A stretch of 64,000 bases of DNA, taken from assembly GCA_964402175.1 (NCBI GenBank), contig CAYOBN010000007.1, positions 1 through 64,000 on the forward strand, in the 5' to 3' direction. How positions within the stretch are numbered: position 1 is the stretch's first letter; each line of letters starts with the position of its first letter. The translations under genes were made by a program, and so were the position numbers. The stretch comes from JAWKUK01 sp964402175 (GTDB taxonomy: Bacteria > Planctomycetota > UBA1135 > GCA-002686595). A model generated the notes under the pieces. That model searched no databases. It saw nothing but the letters and a program-made list of their open reading frames with translations, and was not told where the DNA came from. Positions 1-7,350 of the stretch are shown in pieces.

Positions 1-994
1 CTTCCAAAGCGGCGAGGCGCGCGTCCACGTCCTGCAGCACCTCGGGCGCGGCCTCCAGCGCGCCCGCTTCGACGAACCGGCGGCGCGCCTCCATGAAGCG
101 CGCGCGCGCGCGCTCGGTCCGGCCGGCGCGGCGCTCGAGCTCGCCGAGGTCCAGCAGGGTGCGGGCCAGGTACTCCGCGACCTCGGGCTGGCGCTGCTGC
201 GCGTAGAGGCCCATCCAGACCGCCTGCAGCTCGTCCAGGGCGAGCTGCGCGGGGGCGTCCTTGCCGGCGCGCAGCAGCGCGTGGGCGCGGGCCCATTCGG
301 CGCGGGCCCGGCCGAAGCGCGTGGCATCGCTCTGGCGGGTCAGGGCGAGGGCGCGCTCGAAGGCCTCGAGCGCCTCCTCCGCGAGCCCGCGCGCGTCGAG
401 GAGCCAACCGAGGTTCTCCCAGAGGGCCGCCTCCCAGGCCGGCTGGCGCGCGGCGGCGGCCGCTTGGATGCCGCGCCGGGCCCATTCGACCTGCGCGACG
501 CCCTCGGAGACGAGGGACGCCATCTGCGCCGCCTGGATCGCCCGGGCCGTCTCGCCGTGCAGGAAGCAGTACTGGTAGAGCTCGGTGAACGACTGCCGCG
601 CAGCGTCGGTCTGGCCCTCGCGCCAGGCGACGAGGCCGCGGGCCAGCAACACGCGGGTCCACGCCCGCGGGGCTTCGGCGTCGGCGCGCGTCGAGGCCTC
701 GGCCAGCCACGGGGCGGCCTCTCCGACGCGCTCGAGCAGCGCCAGCATGCTGGCCACCTGGGCCGCAGCTTCGACGAACGGCGCGGAATCGCGCTGGTCC
801 CGGGCCGCGAACGCCACGAGCCGGTAAGTCTCGAGCGCGCTGTCGTAGGCCCGCGCCTCGAAGTCCCGGTCGGCGCGTGCGAGCGACTCGACGAGCGTCT
901 CGCCGGGGGCCGCGGTCGGCGCCGCAGCGCAACCGAAGGCCAGGAGCACCACGACGCAGAGGGGGCGCAGCAAGGTCAGGCGGAGGTAGGCCAT
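1..994 (-). CDS. Putative TPR-like lipoprotein, 3' end beyond window
   Basis: The reverse strand is open from an ATG at 994 to the left window edge (331 codons, no stop), so the C-terminus is missing. The N-terminus is a lipoprotein-type signal: positively charged start, hydrophobic VVVLLAF, then Gly-Cys at residues 18-19 (the -3/-2 positions are Ala-Phe, so the lipobox is imperfect). The remainder is Ala/Leu/Arg/Glu-rich paired helices with the spacing of tetratricopeptide repeats, for example an A..AFERALAL segment. Such proteins usually act as protein-protein scaffolds; the partner is unknown. It lies directly after the intrinsic terminator of the upstream porin gene, leaving almost no room for its own promoter or ribosome-binding site. 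The long plus-strand frames over this region are antisense shadows. Confidence 0.72.
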   Translation of the reverse strand, partial: MAYLRLTLLRPLCVVVLLAFGCAAAPTAAPGETLVESLARADRDFEARAYDSALETYRLVAFAARDQRDSAPFVEAAAQVASMLALLERVGEAAPWLAEASTRADAEAPRAWTRVLLARGLVAWREGQTDAARQSFTELYQYCFLHGETARAIQAAQMASLVSEGVAQVEWARRGIQAAAAARQPAWEAALWENLGWLLDARGLAEEALEAFERALALTRQSDATRFGRARAEWARAHALLRAGKDAPAQLALDELQAVWMGLYAQQRQPEVAEYLARTLLDLGELERRAGRTERARARFMEARRRFVEAGALEAAPEVLQDVDARLAALE

Positions 995-998
995 CGAC

Positions 999-1042
999 AA
1001 AAACACACCGGGCGAGGGTCCACAGGAGTGGACCCTCGCCCG
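999..1042 (-). terminator. Strong intrinsic terminator of the porin gene
   Basis: A perfect 15-bp stem (1009-1023 pairing with 1028-1042) with a 4-nt loop is followed, on the minus strand, by GTGTG and five T residues (999-1003). This is a classic Rho-independent terminator for the porin gene that ends at 1147. The U-tract ends only 4 nt before the ATG of the next minus-strand gene. Confidence 0.85.
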
Positions 1043-1146
1043 ATGCCCGAGCGGCGCAGGTCGCGCCGCCGACACCCCCGATCGCCGCCACCGCGGACGG
1101 TGGCCTGCGACCCTGCGGGGGGCCCTCCGGGGTCAGAGCCGTCGGA

Positions 1147-2223
1147 TCAGAAGCCGACGTTCAGACCGAGGACGATGAGGTCGGCATCACCCGCGTCACC
1201 GTCGATCGTCTTGTAGTGGAGGAAGTACTTGTAGTCGTGACCGGCGGCGTAGTAGTTCACGCCGAAGTCGATGATGTTGGTGTCGTTGGCGTCGTCCATG
1301 TCCTGGAAGCGCACACCGAGCTCCCAGCCGCCCTGGTCGGCCGTCGCCGGCGTGACCATGAACGTGCCGGTGATGCCGAACGGGGTCGAGTCGGCCGACA
1401 GCAGGATCGCGGCCGGGTCGTTCGCGTTCGGGGTCGAGAGGGCGTCGCCGATGTCGGCGAACCACACGTTGACGCTGTACATCGCCGCGGCGACGGTCGC
1501 CTGGACGAGGATGCCGCTGGCGTCGTCGACCGCGCCGTCGTCCCAGTAGGACGCCGACAGGGTGCCTTCGACCTGGTCGGGGGCGCCGTAGGAGCCCTCG
1601 ATCATGTCGACGCCGTCGCCGAGGAAGGCGAACTCACCGCGGAGGGCGATGAGGTAGTCGTCGCCGTCGCCGTCGGTGCCGTCCTGGATCGTGACGGCCC
1701 AGTCGAACGCGTCGAAGGCGCCGAGCAGGGCGAGACCCTGGTTACGGGCTTCGAACAGGTTGCCGATCTCCGAGCGGTCCGCGAAGAAGAGGCGGGAGGC
1801 GCGGACGAGGGCATCGCGGGCGACGAGCGCACGGAACTGACCGGCGCGCACGTGCAGGTTCGAGCCGATCGGGATGTTGACGTACGCGTCTTCGAGGTTG
1901 ACGCCGTCGTTCGCCGAGAAGGCGTTCTGGAAGCCGGCCTGCATGACGTACTCGACGTCACCGCGCTTGCCGGTCGCCCGGAGACGAGCTTCGAGCACTT
2001 CGAAGCCGCCGAGGTCGACGCCCGGAGCGACTTCGATGTCGCTCGAGGTCAGGTAAGCAAAGCGGATGTAGCCGCCGAAGTCGGGGCCGGTGGACTCGAG
2101 GCCGGAGACGCTGGCGCTAAGGGCCTGGACGTCACGGTCCAGACCGGACCACTCGCTCTCCGACGCGAGCGCGGTAGCGCTGGCCATGGACGCCGCGACG
2201 GCGCTGATGACGAGCTTCTTCAT
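1147..2223 (-). CDS. Phosphate-selective porin O/P-type outer-membrane protein
   Basis: This encodes 358 residues beginning MKKLVISAVAASMASATALA, a Sec signal peptide; the open frame extends to 2466 but the upstream part is not signal-like, so I take the ATG at 2223 (GGAG about 10 nt upstream). The mature protein has a short N-terminal helical stretch and then alternating amphipathic beta-strands, with segments typical of the OprP/OprO porin family: a strand cluster GGYIRFAYL, a middle GQFRALVARD and a C-terminal strand pair ending GLNVGF, with a terminal Phe as is usual for outer-membrane barrels. It should form an anion- or polyphosphate-permeable trimeric pore; the substrate cannot be read from sequence. 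A paralogue lies at 26260-27354. It ends with the strong terminator at 999-1042. Confidence 0.85.
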   Translation of the reverse strand: MKKLVISAVAASMASATALASESEWSGLDRDVQALSASVSGLESTGPDFGGYIRFAYLTSSDIEVAPGVDLGGFEVLEARLRATGKRGDVEYVMQAGFQNAFSANDGVNLEDAYVNIPIGSNLHVRAGQFRALVARDALVRASRLFFADRSEIGNLFEARNQGLALLGAFDAFDWAVTIQDGTDGDGDDYLIALRGEFAFLGDGVDMIEGSYGAPDQVEGTLSASYWDDGAVDDASGILVQATVAAAMYSVNVWFADIGDALSTPNANDPAAILLSADSTPFGITGTFMVTPATADQGGWELGVRFQDMDDANDTNIIDFGVNYYAAGHDYKYFLHYKTIDGDAGDADLIVLGLNVGF

Positions 2224-2646
2224 GGGGATCACACTCCGATGGTGGTGAGAGACAGACAGAGAGGAAGTGGGATGGGGGTTCGAGGCGGCGCATGGTAGTG
2301 GGACCTCGCGTTCGCCGCGCGCCTCCGCCGCAAAAAAATCGCAGCTTCGATGCTGGGGGAGTCCATCGGCGGACCCGGGCCACTCCCGCACCGGAATCAG
2401 CCCCCAATGCGGATTTTTTTTCCAAGGTGCGGCCAGAGAGCGCTCCGCGGGGTCGCGCGCTGACATTGTTCTCTGCAGGGGTTGCGGGACCCCCCCCGGG
2501 GTGACCGGGTGGGCCGATCAAGGACATCTTTTACACCCCAAGTGCACCCCTAAGTGATATCAAGATACAGCCAAATACCCACCAGGCGACGTGATCTAGC
2601 TCGAAGTGGCCATCAAGTACACTTCAGGAGCACACGATCTTCCTGC
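2224..2646. other. Intergenic region, no gene seen
   Basis: About 420 nt between the porin start and the arfB stop (both minus). It is noticeably more AT-rich than its surroundings, with A/T runs near 2331-2337 and 2411-2420, as expected for a regulated promoter and leader of the porin. No convincing ORF, RNA gene or repeat was seen. A 5-bp stem plus T8 at about 2394-2421 is too weak to call a terminator. Confidence 0.5.
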
Positions 2647-3072
2647 TCACTCTCCGCTGCGGTCGCGCCTGAGGCGCTTCTTCTCGCCGGCGAGCTTCTT
2701 GCCCTCGACCCGCCGGCGCTGGGAACCGCGGGTCGGCTTGGTGGCCCGACGCGCCTTCGGAACCGCGAGCGCGCCCTTGAGCAGGGCTGCGAGGCGCGCC
2801 CGGGCGGCCTCCAAGTTGCGGCCCTGCTCGCGGTGCTCGGTGGCGCGGATGACGAGGACCCCGTCCCCCACCAAGCGGGCGGCGAGCTGCTCGAGCAGGC
2901 GGTTGCGCTGGCTTTCGCTGAGCACCGCGCTCTGGCGGACGTCGAAGCGCAGCTCCACCGCCGTGGCCACCTTGTTCACGTTCTGGCCGCCGGGCCCCCC
3001 CGAGCGGACGGCGCGCATCGTCAGCTCGTCGGCGGGCAGGGTCAGGCGAGCGGTGACGGGGAGCGGGTCCAT
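2647..3072 (-). CDS. arfB: Peptidyl-tRNA hydrolase ArfB (ribosome rescue)
   Basis: 141 residues with the release-factor signature GGPGGQNVNK at residues 25-34 and a highly basic C-terminal tail (RRVEGKKLAGEKKRLRRD). The GGQ loop hydrolyses peptidyl-tRNA on stalled ribosomes, while the basic tail reads the empty mRNA channel. Length and order (catalytic domain, then tail) match the ArfB/YaeJ family; there is no codon-recognition domain, which separates it from RF1/RF2. ATG at 3072. It lies 16 nt downstream of the DUF971 gene on the same strand, so the two are probably co-transcribed. Confidence 0.92.
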   Translation of the reverse strand: MDPLPVTARLTLPADELTMRAVRSGGPGGQNVNKVATAVELRFDVRQSAVLSESQRNRLLEQLAARLVGDGVLVIRATEHREQGRNLEAARARLAALLKGALAVPKARRATKPTRGSQRRRVEGKKLAGEKKRLRRDRSGE

Positions 3073-3088
3073 GGCGCAGGTCGGGCGC

Positions 3089-3403
3089 TCAGTGCGCGCC
3101 CGGCGCGGGTCGGCGCCAGCCCTCCGCGAGCCGACGCAGGAAGGGCCACGTGAAGATGCCGGTCTGGTGCCCGTCGGCGAAGCGGATCCCGAGCGCGTAG
3201 CGGCCGACGAGCTCGACGTGCTGGTGCTCGAGGTCGTCCCGGACCGTCGCCGGGTCGAGCAGGGGCTCGCCCGTCACCTCGTGCACACAGCGCGCGCAGG
3301 GACACGCGCGGCGCACATCGGCGGCGGAGAGGTCCGCGGCAAAGCCATCCCGCCACTCGAGCACCAGCCGCCGCGGATCGCGGCGCCCGATCCGCAGGGG
3401 CAT
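3089..3403 (-). CDS. DUF971 domain protein
   Basis: 104 residues matching the small DUF971 family (related to the N-terminal domain of gamma-butyrobetaine hydroxylase). Visible family features are the opening LVLEWRDGF, a CPCARCVHE cysteine cluster and a late FADGHQTGIFTWPFLRRL segment. I start it at the ATG at 3403, because the longer frame (to 3511) runs into the tRNA-Phe gene. DUF971 proteins often sit beside Fe-S/Mrp-type genes, but the biochemical role is unclear; the CxxC-type cluster suggests metal or Fe-S contact (inference). It is probably co-transcribed with arfB. Confidence 0.85.
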   Translation of the reverse strand: MPLRIGRRDPRRLVLEWRDGFAADLSAADVRRACPCARCVHEVTGEPLLDPATVRDDLEHQHVELVGRYALGIRFADGHQTGIFTWPFLRRLAEGWRRPAPGAH

Positions 3404-3462
3404 GTGCTCGTCTTCGTTCGCGCTCACGCTCGAGGGTGCGCTCGCGCGCGGCGGCGCGGGGG

Positions 3463-3538
3463 TGGTGGCCAGAGCCGGACTTGAACCGGCGACCCCCTGA
3501 TTTTCAATCAAGTGCTCTACCGACTGAGCTATCTGGCC
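3463..3538 (-). tRNA. tRNA-Phe (anticodon GAA)
   Basis: 76 nt on the minus strand fold into a complete cloverleaf: acceptor GGCCAGA/TCTGGCC, D-arm GCTC/GAGC, anticodon stem CTTGA/TCAGG with loop TTGAAAA (anticodon GAA), a five-base variable region, and T-arm GCCGG/CCGGC with loop TTCAAGT. The 3' CCA is encoded. It lies between ribF and the DUF971 gene. Confidence 0.97.
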
Positions 3539-3580
3539 GAGGGGCGGAGAGTTTGCCAGGGCGCCCGGCAGCCGTCAAGG

Positions 3581-4558
3581 TCATTCCCCGCGGAAGAGGG
3601 CCCGCGTCCGCGCGATGTCGTCGGCGATGGCGGCGCAGAGGGCCGCGGGGCCGTCGAAGCGCTGCTCGTCGCGCAAGCGGCGCAGGAACTCGAGCTCGAC
3701 CGTGCGGCCGTAGAGGTCGCCGCTGAAGTCCAGGAGGTGGGCCTCGAGCACCTCGGGCCCGGGGGTCGCCCCCGCCGTGACCGTCGGGCGGCGCCCGATG
3801 TTGGCGACCGCGATGTGCTCGCCGAGGCACGGCCCGAGCGCGTGCGGCGCGTCCGAGGTCGGCGGGCCGAAGATGCGCATGCGGCCGGCGTAGACCCCGC
3901 CGGGCGGGTGCAGCTCGTGCATCGGATCGAGGTTCGCGGTCGGGAAACCGAGGCGCCGCCCGAGGGCCTCGCCGTGGACCACGCGCGCGAAGACGCTGAC
4001 GGGCCGGCCGAGCATGCGGGCCGCGAGCCCGAGGTCGCCGAGCTCGACGGCCTCGCGGATGGCGGTGCTGGAGACGACGCTCTCGCCCAGGAGCACCTGC
4101 GGCGCGACCTCGACCGGGAAGCCCCGGGCGCGCAGCAGCTCGCTGCCGCCCTCGCGGCCGCGGCCGAACTTGCTGTCGAAACCCAGCACGAACGCGGTCG
4201 CGCCGAGGCGCCGGACGAGCAGCTCGTCGACGAAGTCCTCCGCCGAGGTGTCCCGCAGCGCCGCGTCGAAGCGCAGGGCGACGACGTGGTCGATGCCGGC
4301 CCGCTCGAAGAGCGCCAAGCGGTGCGCGAGGGTCGTGAGCGTGCGCGGCGCGCGGCCGAGCAGCACCGACTTCGGGTGCTCCTGGAAGGTGACGACCGTC
4401 GCGCGCGCGCCGCTGGCCCGGGCGCGGGCGAGGTTCGCCTCCAGGATCGCGACGTGGCCGAGGTGCACCCCGTCGAAGACACCGACGCTGACCACCGCGC
4501 CCGCGGGGCGGCCGGGGGACCCCACGGGGAGGTCCTGGACCTCGAGGGTGACCTGCAA
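3581..4558 (-). CDS. ribF: Bifunctional riboflavin kinase / FMN adenylyltransferase RibF
   Basis: 325 residues, the usual length. The N-terminal FAD synthetase domain shows the nucleotidyltransferase motif GVFDGVHLGH (residues ~26-35) and the SSTAIREA loop (~167-174). The C-terminal riboflavin kinase domain has GRRLGFPTANL (~200-210) and the beta-barrel VYAGRM...VANIGRRPT segments. The enzyme makes FMN from riboflavin and then FAD from FMN in the cytoplasm. It begins 14 nt after the stop of def on the same strand, so def-ribF looks like one operon. Confidence 0.95.
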   Translation of the reverse strand: MQVTLEVQDLPVGSPGRPAGAVVSVGVFDGVHLGHVAILEANLARARASGARATVVTFQEHPKSVLLGRAPRTLTTLAHRLALFERAGIDHVVALRFDAALRDTSAEDFVDELLVRRLGATAFVLGFDSKFGRGREGGSELLRARGFPVEVAPQVLLGESVVSSTAIREAVELGDLGLAARMLGRPVSVFARVVHGEALGRRLGFPTANLDPMHELHPPGGVYAGRMRIFGPPTSDAPHALGPCLGEHIAVANIGRRPTVTAGATPGPEVLEAHLLDFSGDLYGRTVELEFLRRLRDEQRFDGPAALCAAIADDIARTRALFRGE

Positions 4559-4572
4559 CGCTCGGTTCGGGG

Positions 4573-5163
4573 TCAGCCTTGGGCCGCCGTGCGGAAGTCC
4601 GCGCGCAGCTCGTCGAGGGCGCCGCGGTGGCGCGCTTTGTCGGCGGGGGTCATGCGGTCCACGATGAGCACCCCCTCGAGGTGGTCGTACTCGTGCTGCA
4701 CGATGCGGGCCAGGAAGCCGTCGAACTCCTCGGTGTGGGCCTGGCCGTCGAGGTCCTGGAAGTGGACGGTGCAGCGCTCCTGGCGCTCGATGTCCGCGTA
4801 GATCCCGGGCAGGGACAGGCAGCCTTCTTCAGCGCGGCTGCGCTTCCCGGCGCGGGCGGTGATGCGCGGGTTCACGAGCACGCGGTTGAGCTCCGGCCGG
4901 GCGGGGTCGCCCTCGGGGTTCATGACGAAGAGGCGCACGGAGCTCCCGACCTGCGGCGCGGCGAGGCCCACCCCGCGACTGTGGAACATCGTCGCCAGCA
5001 TCGCGTCGACGAAGTCGCGCAGGGTCCCGTCGAAGGCGGTCACCTCGGCCGTCTCGCGGCGGAGGACCGGATCGGGAAAGAGGACCACGGGCAGGCCCTG
5101 GGGCTCGGGTTCCGCGGTGGGGGTCGGGGCCTCGGCCCGGGATTCGTGCTCGACTTCGGACAT
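4573..5163 (-). CDS. def: Peptide deformylase
   Basis: 196 residues from the ATG at 5163; the longer frame adds a basic, unlikely N-terminus. All three deformylase motifs are present: GVGLAAPQVG (motif 1), EGCLSLP with the metal-binding Cys (motif 2) and QHEYDHLEG with the two His ligands and catalytic Glu (motif 3). It removes the formyl group from nascent N-terminal Met in the cytosol. The N-terminal ~30 residues are an acidic, Pro/Glu-rich extension not needed for catalysis. It heads the def-ribF operon; a TATCCT hexamer 36 nt upstream is a plausible -10 element. Confidence 0.95.
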   Translation of the reverse strand: MSEVEHESRAEAPTPTAEPEPQGLPVVLFPDPVLRRETAEVTAFDGTLRDFVDAMLATMFHSRGVGLAAPQVGSSVRLFVMNPEGDPARPELNRVLVNPRITARAGKRSRAEEGCLSLPGIYADIERQERCTVHFQDLDGQAHTEEFDGFLARIVQHEYDHLEGVLIVDRMTPADKARHRGALDELRADFRTAAQG

Positions 5164-5199
5164 CGGTGGGCGGCCGGAGCGCAACCGGCACGGGGTATG

Positions 5200-5205
5200 A
5201 GGATA
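5200..5205 (-). promoter_or_regulatory. Candidate -10 element (TATCCT) for def-ribF
   Basis: TATCCT on the minus strand, 36 nt upstream of the def ATG. The same hexamer recurs upstream of several minus-strand genes here (19248, 22649, 24533). No clear -35 was found. Confidence 0.4.
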
Positions 5206-5213
5206 GCCCACCG

Positions 5214-5242
5214 TTGACTGCCGTTCCGGCGCCTCCTAAGAT
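5214..5242 (+). promoter_or_regulatory. Sigma-70-type promoter for the TPR gene
   Basis: TTGACT (5214-5219), a 17-nt spacer and TAAGAT (5237-5242): near-consensus -35/-10 elements with ideal spacing, in an otherwise GC-rich divergent region between def and the TPR gene. The predicted transcript start is near 5249. Confidence 0.65.
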
Positions 5243-5271
5243 TTTCGCCCCTGTTCCCGGCCCGCGAAGGT

Positions 5272-6645
5272 GTGCCGGGGACCCCGGCGCGCCCGCGCGC
5301 CCACACCCGCCCCGTGGACTATTCCAAGCACATCCAGAAGGCCGACGAGGCCGCCCGGCGGAAGAACTACGACTTCGCCGTCGAGCTGTTCCAGCAGCTC
5401 CTGGAGATCGATCCGGACGTCGGCGAGGCGCGCGGCAAGCTGCGGCGCGTCCTGCGCGCTCGGCACGAGGCGAACAAGGGCTCGAAGCTCTTCCGGATGA
5501 TGAAGGGCGCGGCGCCGCTCGCGGCGGCGAAGGCGCTCGCCAAAGCCGGCAAACACGACGCGGCGGCCAAGGCGTGCGAGAAGTACCTCGCGAGCGAGCC
5601 GCTCGACGTCGAGGGCAACATGCTGCTCGGCGTGTCGCTCGAAACCGCGGGGCACTTCAAGTCCGCGCTGGCGGTCTTCGAGTTCGTGGCCGAGCTCGAT
5701 CCGCGCAACCCCGAAGGGCTGAAGCGCGCGGGCGCGATGATGGCGCGCACGGGCGATCCGCTGAAGGCGCTCGAATACTACGAGCGCGCGCTGGAGGCCG
5801 ATCCGCGCGACCGCGATGCCCTGAAAGCGCGCAAGGACCTGGCGGCCGAAGCGGCGCTGGTGAAGGGCCGCTACGACGGCGTGCAGCACTCGCGCGAGCA
5901 GCTCGTCGACCGCGCCGAGGTGCAGCGGCTCGAGCGCCGCGGCCGGGTGCACCTCTCCGACGAGGAGCTCGCCGAGGAGCGCGACCGGCTGTCCGCGGCC
6001 GTCGACGCGAACCCGCGCGACGTGGGGCTCCTGGTCGAGCTCGCCGGGGTCCTGGAGAAGCTGAAGGACCCCGAGGGCGCGCTGGACCTCGTCGAGCGCG
6101 CGCTGAGCCTGCGCCCGAGCGACAGCGAGCTCGCCGAGCGGGCGGAGGCCCTGCAGGTCAAGTCGCTGAAGCGCCGCATCAACCGGGCGGAGAAGCTCGG
6201 GGACCCCGAGGAGGCCGAGCGCCTCGAGCGGGAGCTCGCGCGCTGCGAGCTCGGCGCCGCCCGCGGGCGGGTCGAGCGCAACCCTGGGGACGCCGGGTCG
6301 CGCCTGGAGCTCGGGCGGCTCCTCTTCCGGATGGGCGAGCACGACCAGGCCGCGGGGGAGCTGCAGAAGGTCCTCACCGACCCGCGCCGGGCCGAAGACG
6401 CCCGGTTCCTCCTGGCGCAGTGCTTCCAGGCCAAGGGCTTCCAGGACCTCGCCCGCAAGGAGTTCGAGCGGGTCCTCGAGGGGCGGCCGTCCGTGGACGA
6501 GCGGGCCCGGGAAGTGCTGTACAATCTGGGGCTGATCGCGGAGGCCGAGGGTGACTCGGCGGCCGCGCGCGCCCACTACGCCCGCATCTACGAGGTCGAC
6601 ATCGGCTACCGCGACGTCGCCCAGAAGATGGAGGGGCTGCGCTGA
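5272..6645 (+). CDS. Tetratricopeptide-repeat protein
   Basis: 457 residues from the GTG at 5272; a second GTG at 5314 begins the repeat-like sequence VDYSKHIQKADEAARRK and may be the true start, since the first 14 residues are Pro/Arg-rich. The body is continuous TPR units, for example DFAVELFQQLLEIDPD, SALAVFEFVAELDPRNPEG, KALEYYERALEADPRD and ALDLVERALSLRPSD, with a charged linker around residues 200-245 and more repeats to the end. There is no signal peptide or membrane segment, so it is probably cytoplasmic. TPR arrays bind protein partners; none is identified. A near-consensus promoter lies just upstream. The rpsT gene follows after 86 nt. Confidence 0.85.
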   Translation: MPGTPARPRAHTRPVDYSKHIQKADEAARRKNYDFAVELFQQLLEIDPDVGEARGKLRRVLRARHEANKGSKLFRMMKGAAPLAAAKALAKAGKHDAAAKACEKYLASEPLDVEGNMLLGVSLETAGHFKSALAVFEFVAELDPRNPEGLKRAGAMMARTGDPLKALEYYERALEADPRDRDALKARKDLAAEAALVKGRYDGVQHSREQLVDRAEVQRLERRGRVHLSDEELAEERDRLSAAVDANPRDVGLLVELAGVLEKLKDPEGALDLVERALSLRPSDSELAERAEALQVKSLKRRINRAEKLGDPEEAERLERELARCELGAARGRVERNPGDAGSRLELGRLLFRMGEHDQAAGELQKVLTDPRRAEDARFLLAQCFQAKGFQDLARKEFERVLEGRPSVDERAREVLYNLGLIAEAEGDSAAARAHYARIYEVDIGYRDVAQKMEGLR

Positions 6646-6731
6646 GCGCCCCCGACCGAACACGCCGTCCCGCCAGCGCGGGGCGACGTCCCTGACCAAC
6701 GACCCCGACGCAGAAGCAAGAGAGCATCCGA

Positions 6732-6989
6732 ATGCCGAACAGCAAGCAGGCCATCAAGCGTATGAAGACGGACGAGAAGCGCCGCGCGGCGAACCGCGTG
6801 CTCGCTTCCACGATGAAGACGGCCGTCAAGAAAGTCCTCAGCGCCGAGGACGCCGCGACCGCCCAGGCCGCGCTGCCGATGGCGATGAAGCGCATCGACA
6901 AAGCCGCGAAGTCGAACGTCATTCACAACAACACCGCGTCGCGCAAGAAGGCGCAGCTCGCCAAGGCGATCGCGGCGAAGAAGGCCTGA
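6732..6989 (+). CDS. rpsT: 30S ribosomal protein S20
   Basis: 85 residues, very basic, with the S20 hallmark N-terminus MPNSKQAIKRMKTDEKRR and the later SNVIHNNTASRKKAQL segment. It binds 16S rRNA in the body of the small subunit. Length is typical. It is followed after 19 nt by a small unknown gene and then a nucleotide-sugar dehydrogenase on the same strand. Confidence 0.97.
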   Translation: MPNSKQAIKRMKTDEKRRAANRVLASTMKTAVKKVLSAEDAATAQAALPMAMKRIDKAAKSNVIHNNTASRKKAQLAKAIAAKKA

Positions 6990-7008
6990 TCGGAAGGCTG
7001 CGGCCGCC

Positions 7009-7347
7009 ATGGCTTTCGAGACGAGCGACGCGCACTCGCACCGCTGGCACCAACCCGTCCGGGTGCCGCGGGCGAAAGAGGGCATCTTCGAGACCGCGCG
7101 CGAGCTCGTCGAAGCCCTCGATGGGTGGAAGCTCGAGCGCGCGGACGAGCAGCGCCTCGAGCTGCACGCCACGAAGTCGAACGGCTTCCTCGGCGGCACT
7201 TCGCGCATCACGGTCACGGTGAAGGGTCCCGATGGGATGCCGTCGTCGGAGACCCACGTGCGCTCGGAATCCCAGGGCGGTCTGCTCAACAAGGACCGAG
7301 CGAACGTCGCGCAGTTCTGCGAGAAGTTCTGGATGCGCGTGACCTGA
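7009..7347 (+). CDS. Small conserved-type protein of unknown function
   Basis: 112 residues, no signal peptide or membrane segment. The sequence has a helix (IFETARELVEALDGWKLE) followed by beta-strands (RLELHATKSNGFLGGTSRITVTV...THVRSESQGGL) and a C-terminal helix ending FCEKFWMRV. The layout resembles DUF1499-type proteins (a Gly-Trp after the helix, then a VRSESQGG element), but the match is too loose to name. It sits between rpsT (19 nt) and the sugar dehydrogenase (3 nt) and is probably translated from the same message. Confidence 0.7.
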   Translation: MAFETSDAHSHRWHQPVRVPRAKEGIFETARELVEALDGWKLERADEQRLELHATKSNGFLGGTSRITVTVKGPDGMPSSETHVRSESQGGLLNKDRANVAQFCEKFWMRVT

Positions 7348-7350
7348 GCC

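Noticed and set aside
281..1216. Long plus-strand frames over the lipoprotein/porin
   Set aside because: Antisense shadows of the minus-strand lipoprotein; Arg/Gly/Ala-rich with no domain.
2390..2425. Possible plus-strand intrinsic terminator (5-bp stem + T8)
   Set aside because: Stem too short and no plus-strand gene upstream.
3404..3511. N-terminal extension of the DUF971 gene
   Set aside because: It runs into the tRNA-Phe sequence, and the family starts at the ATG at 3403.
7009..7347. Naming the small gene as DUF1499
   Set aside because: Only loose similarity (Gly-Trp and VRSES-like elements); not enough to assign.
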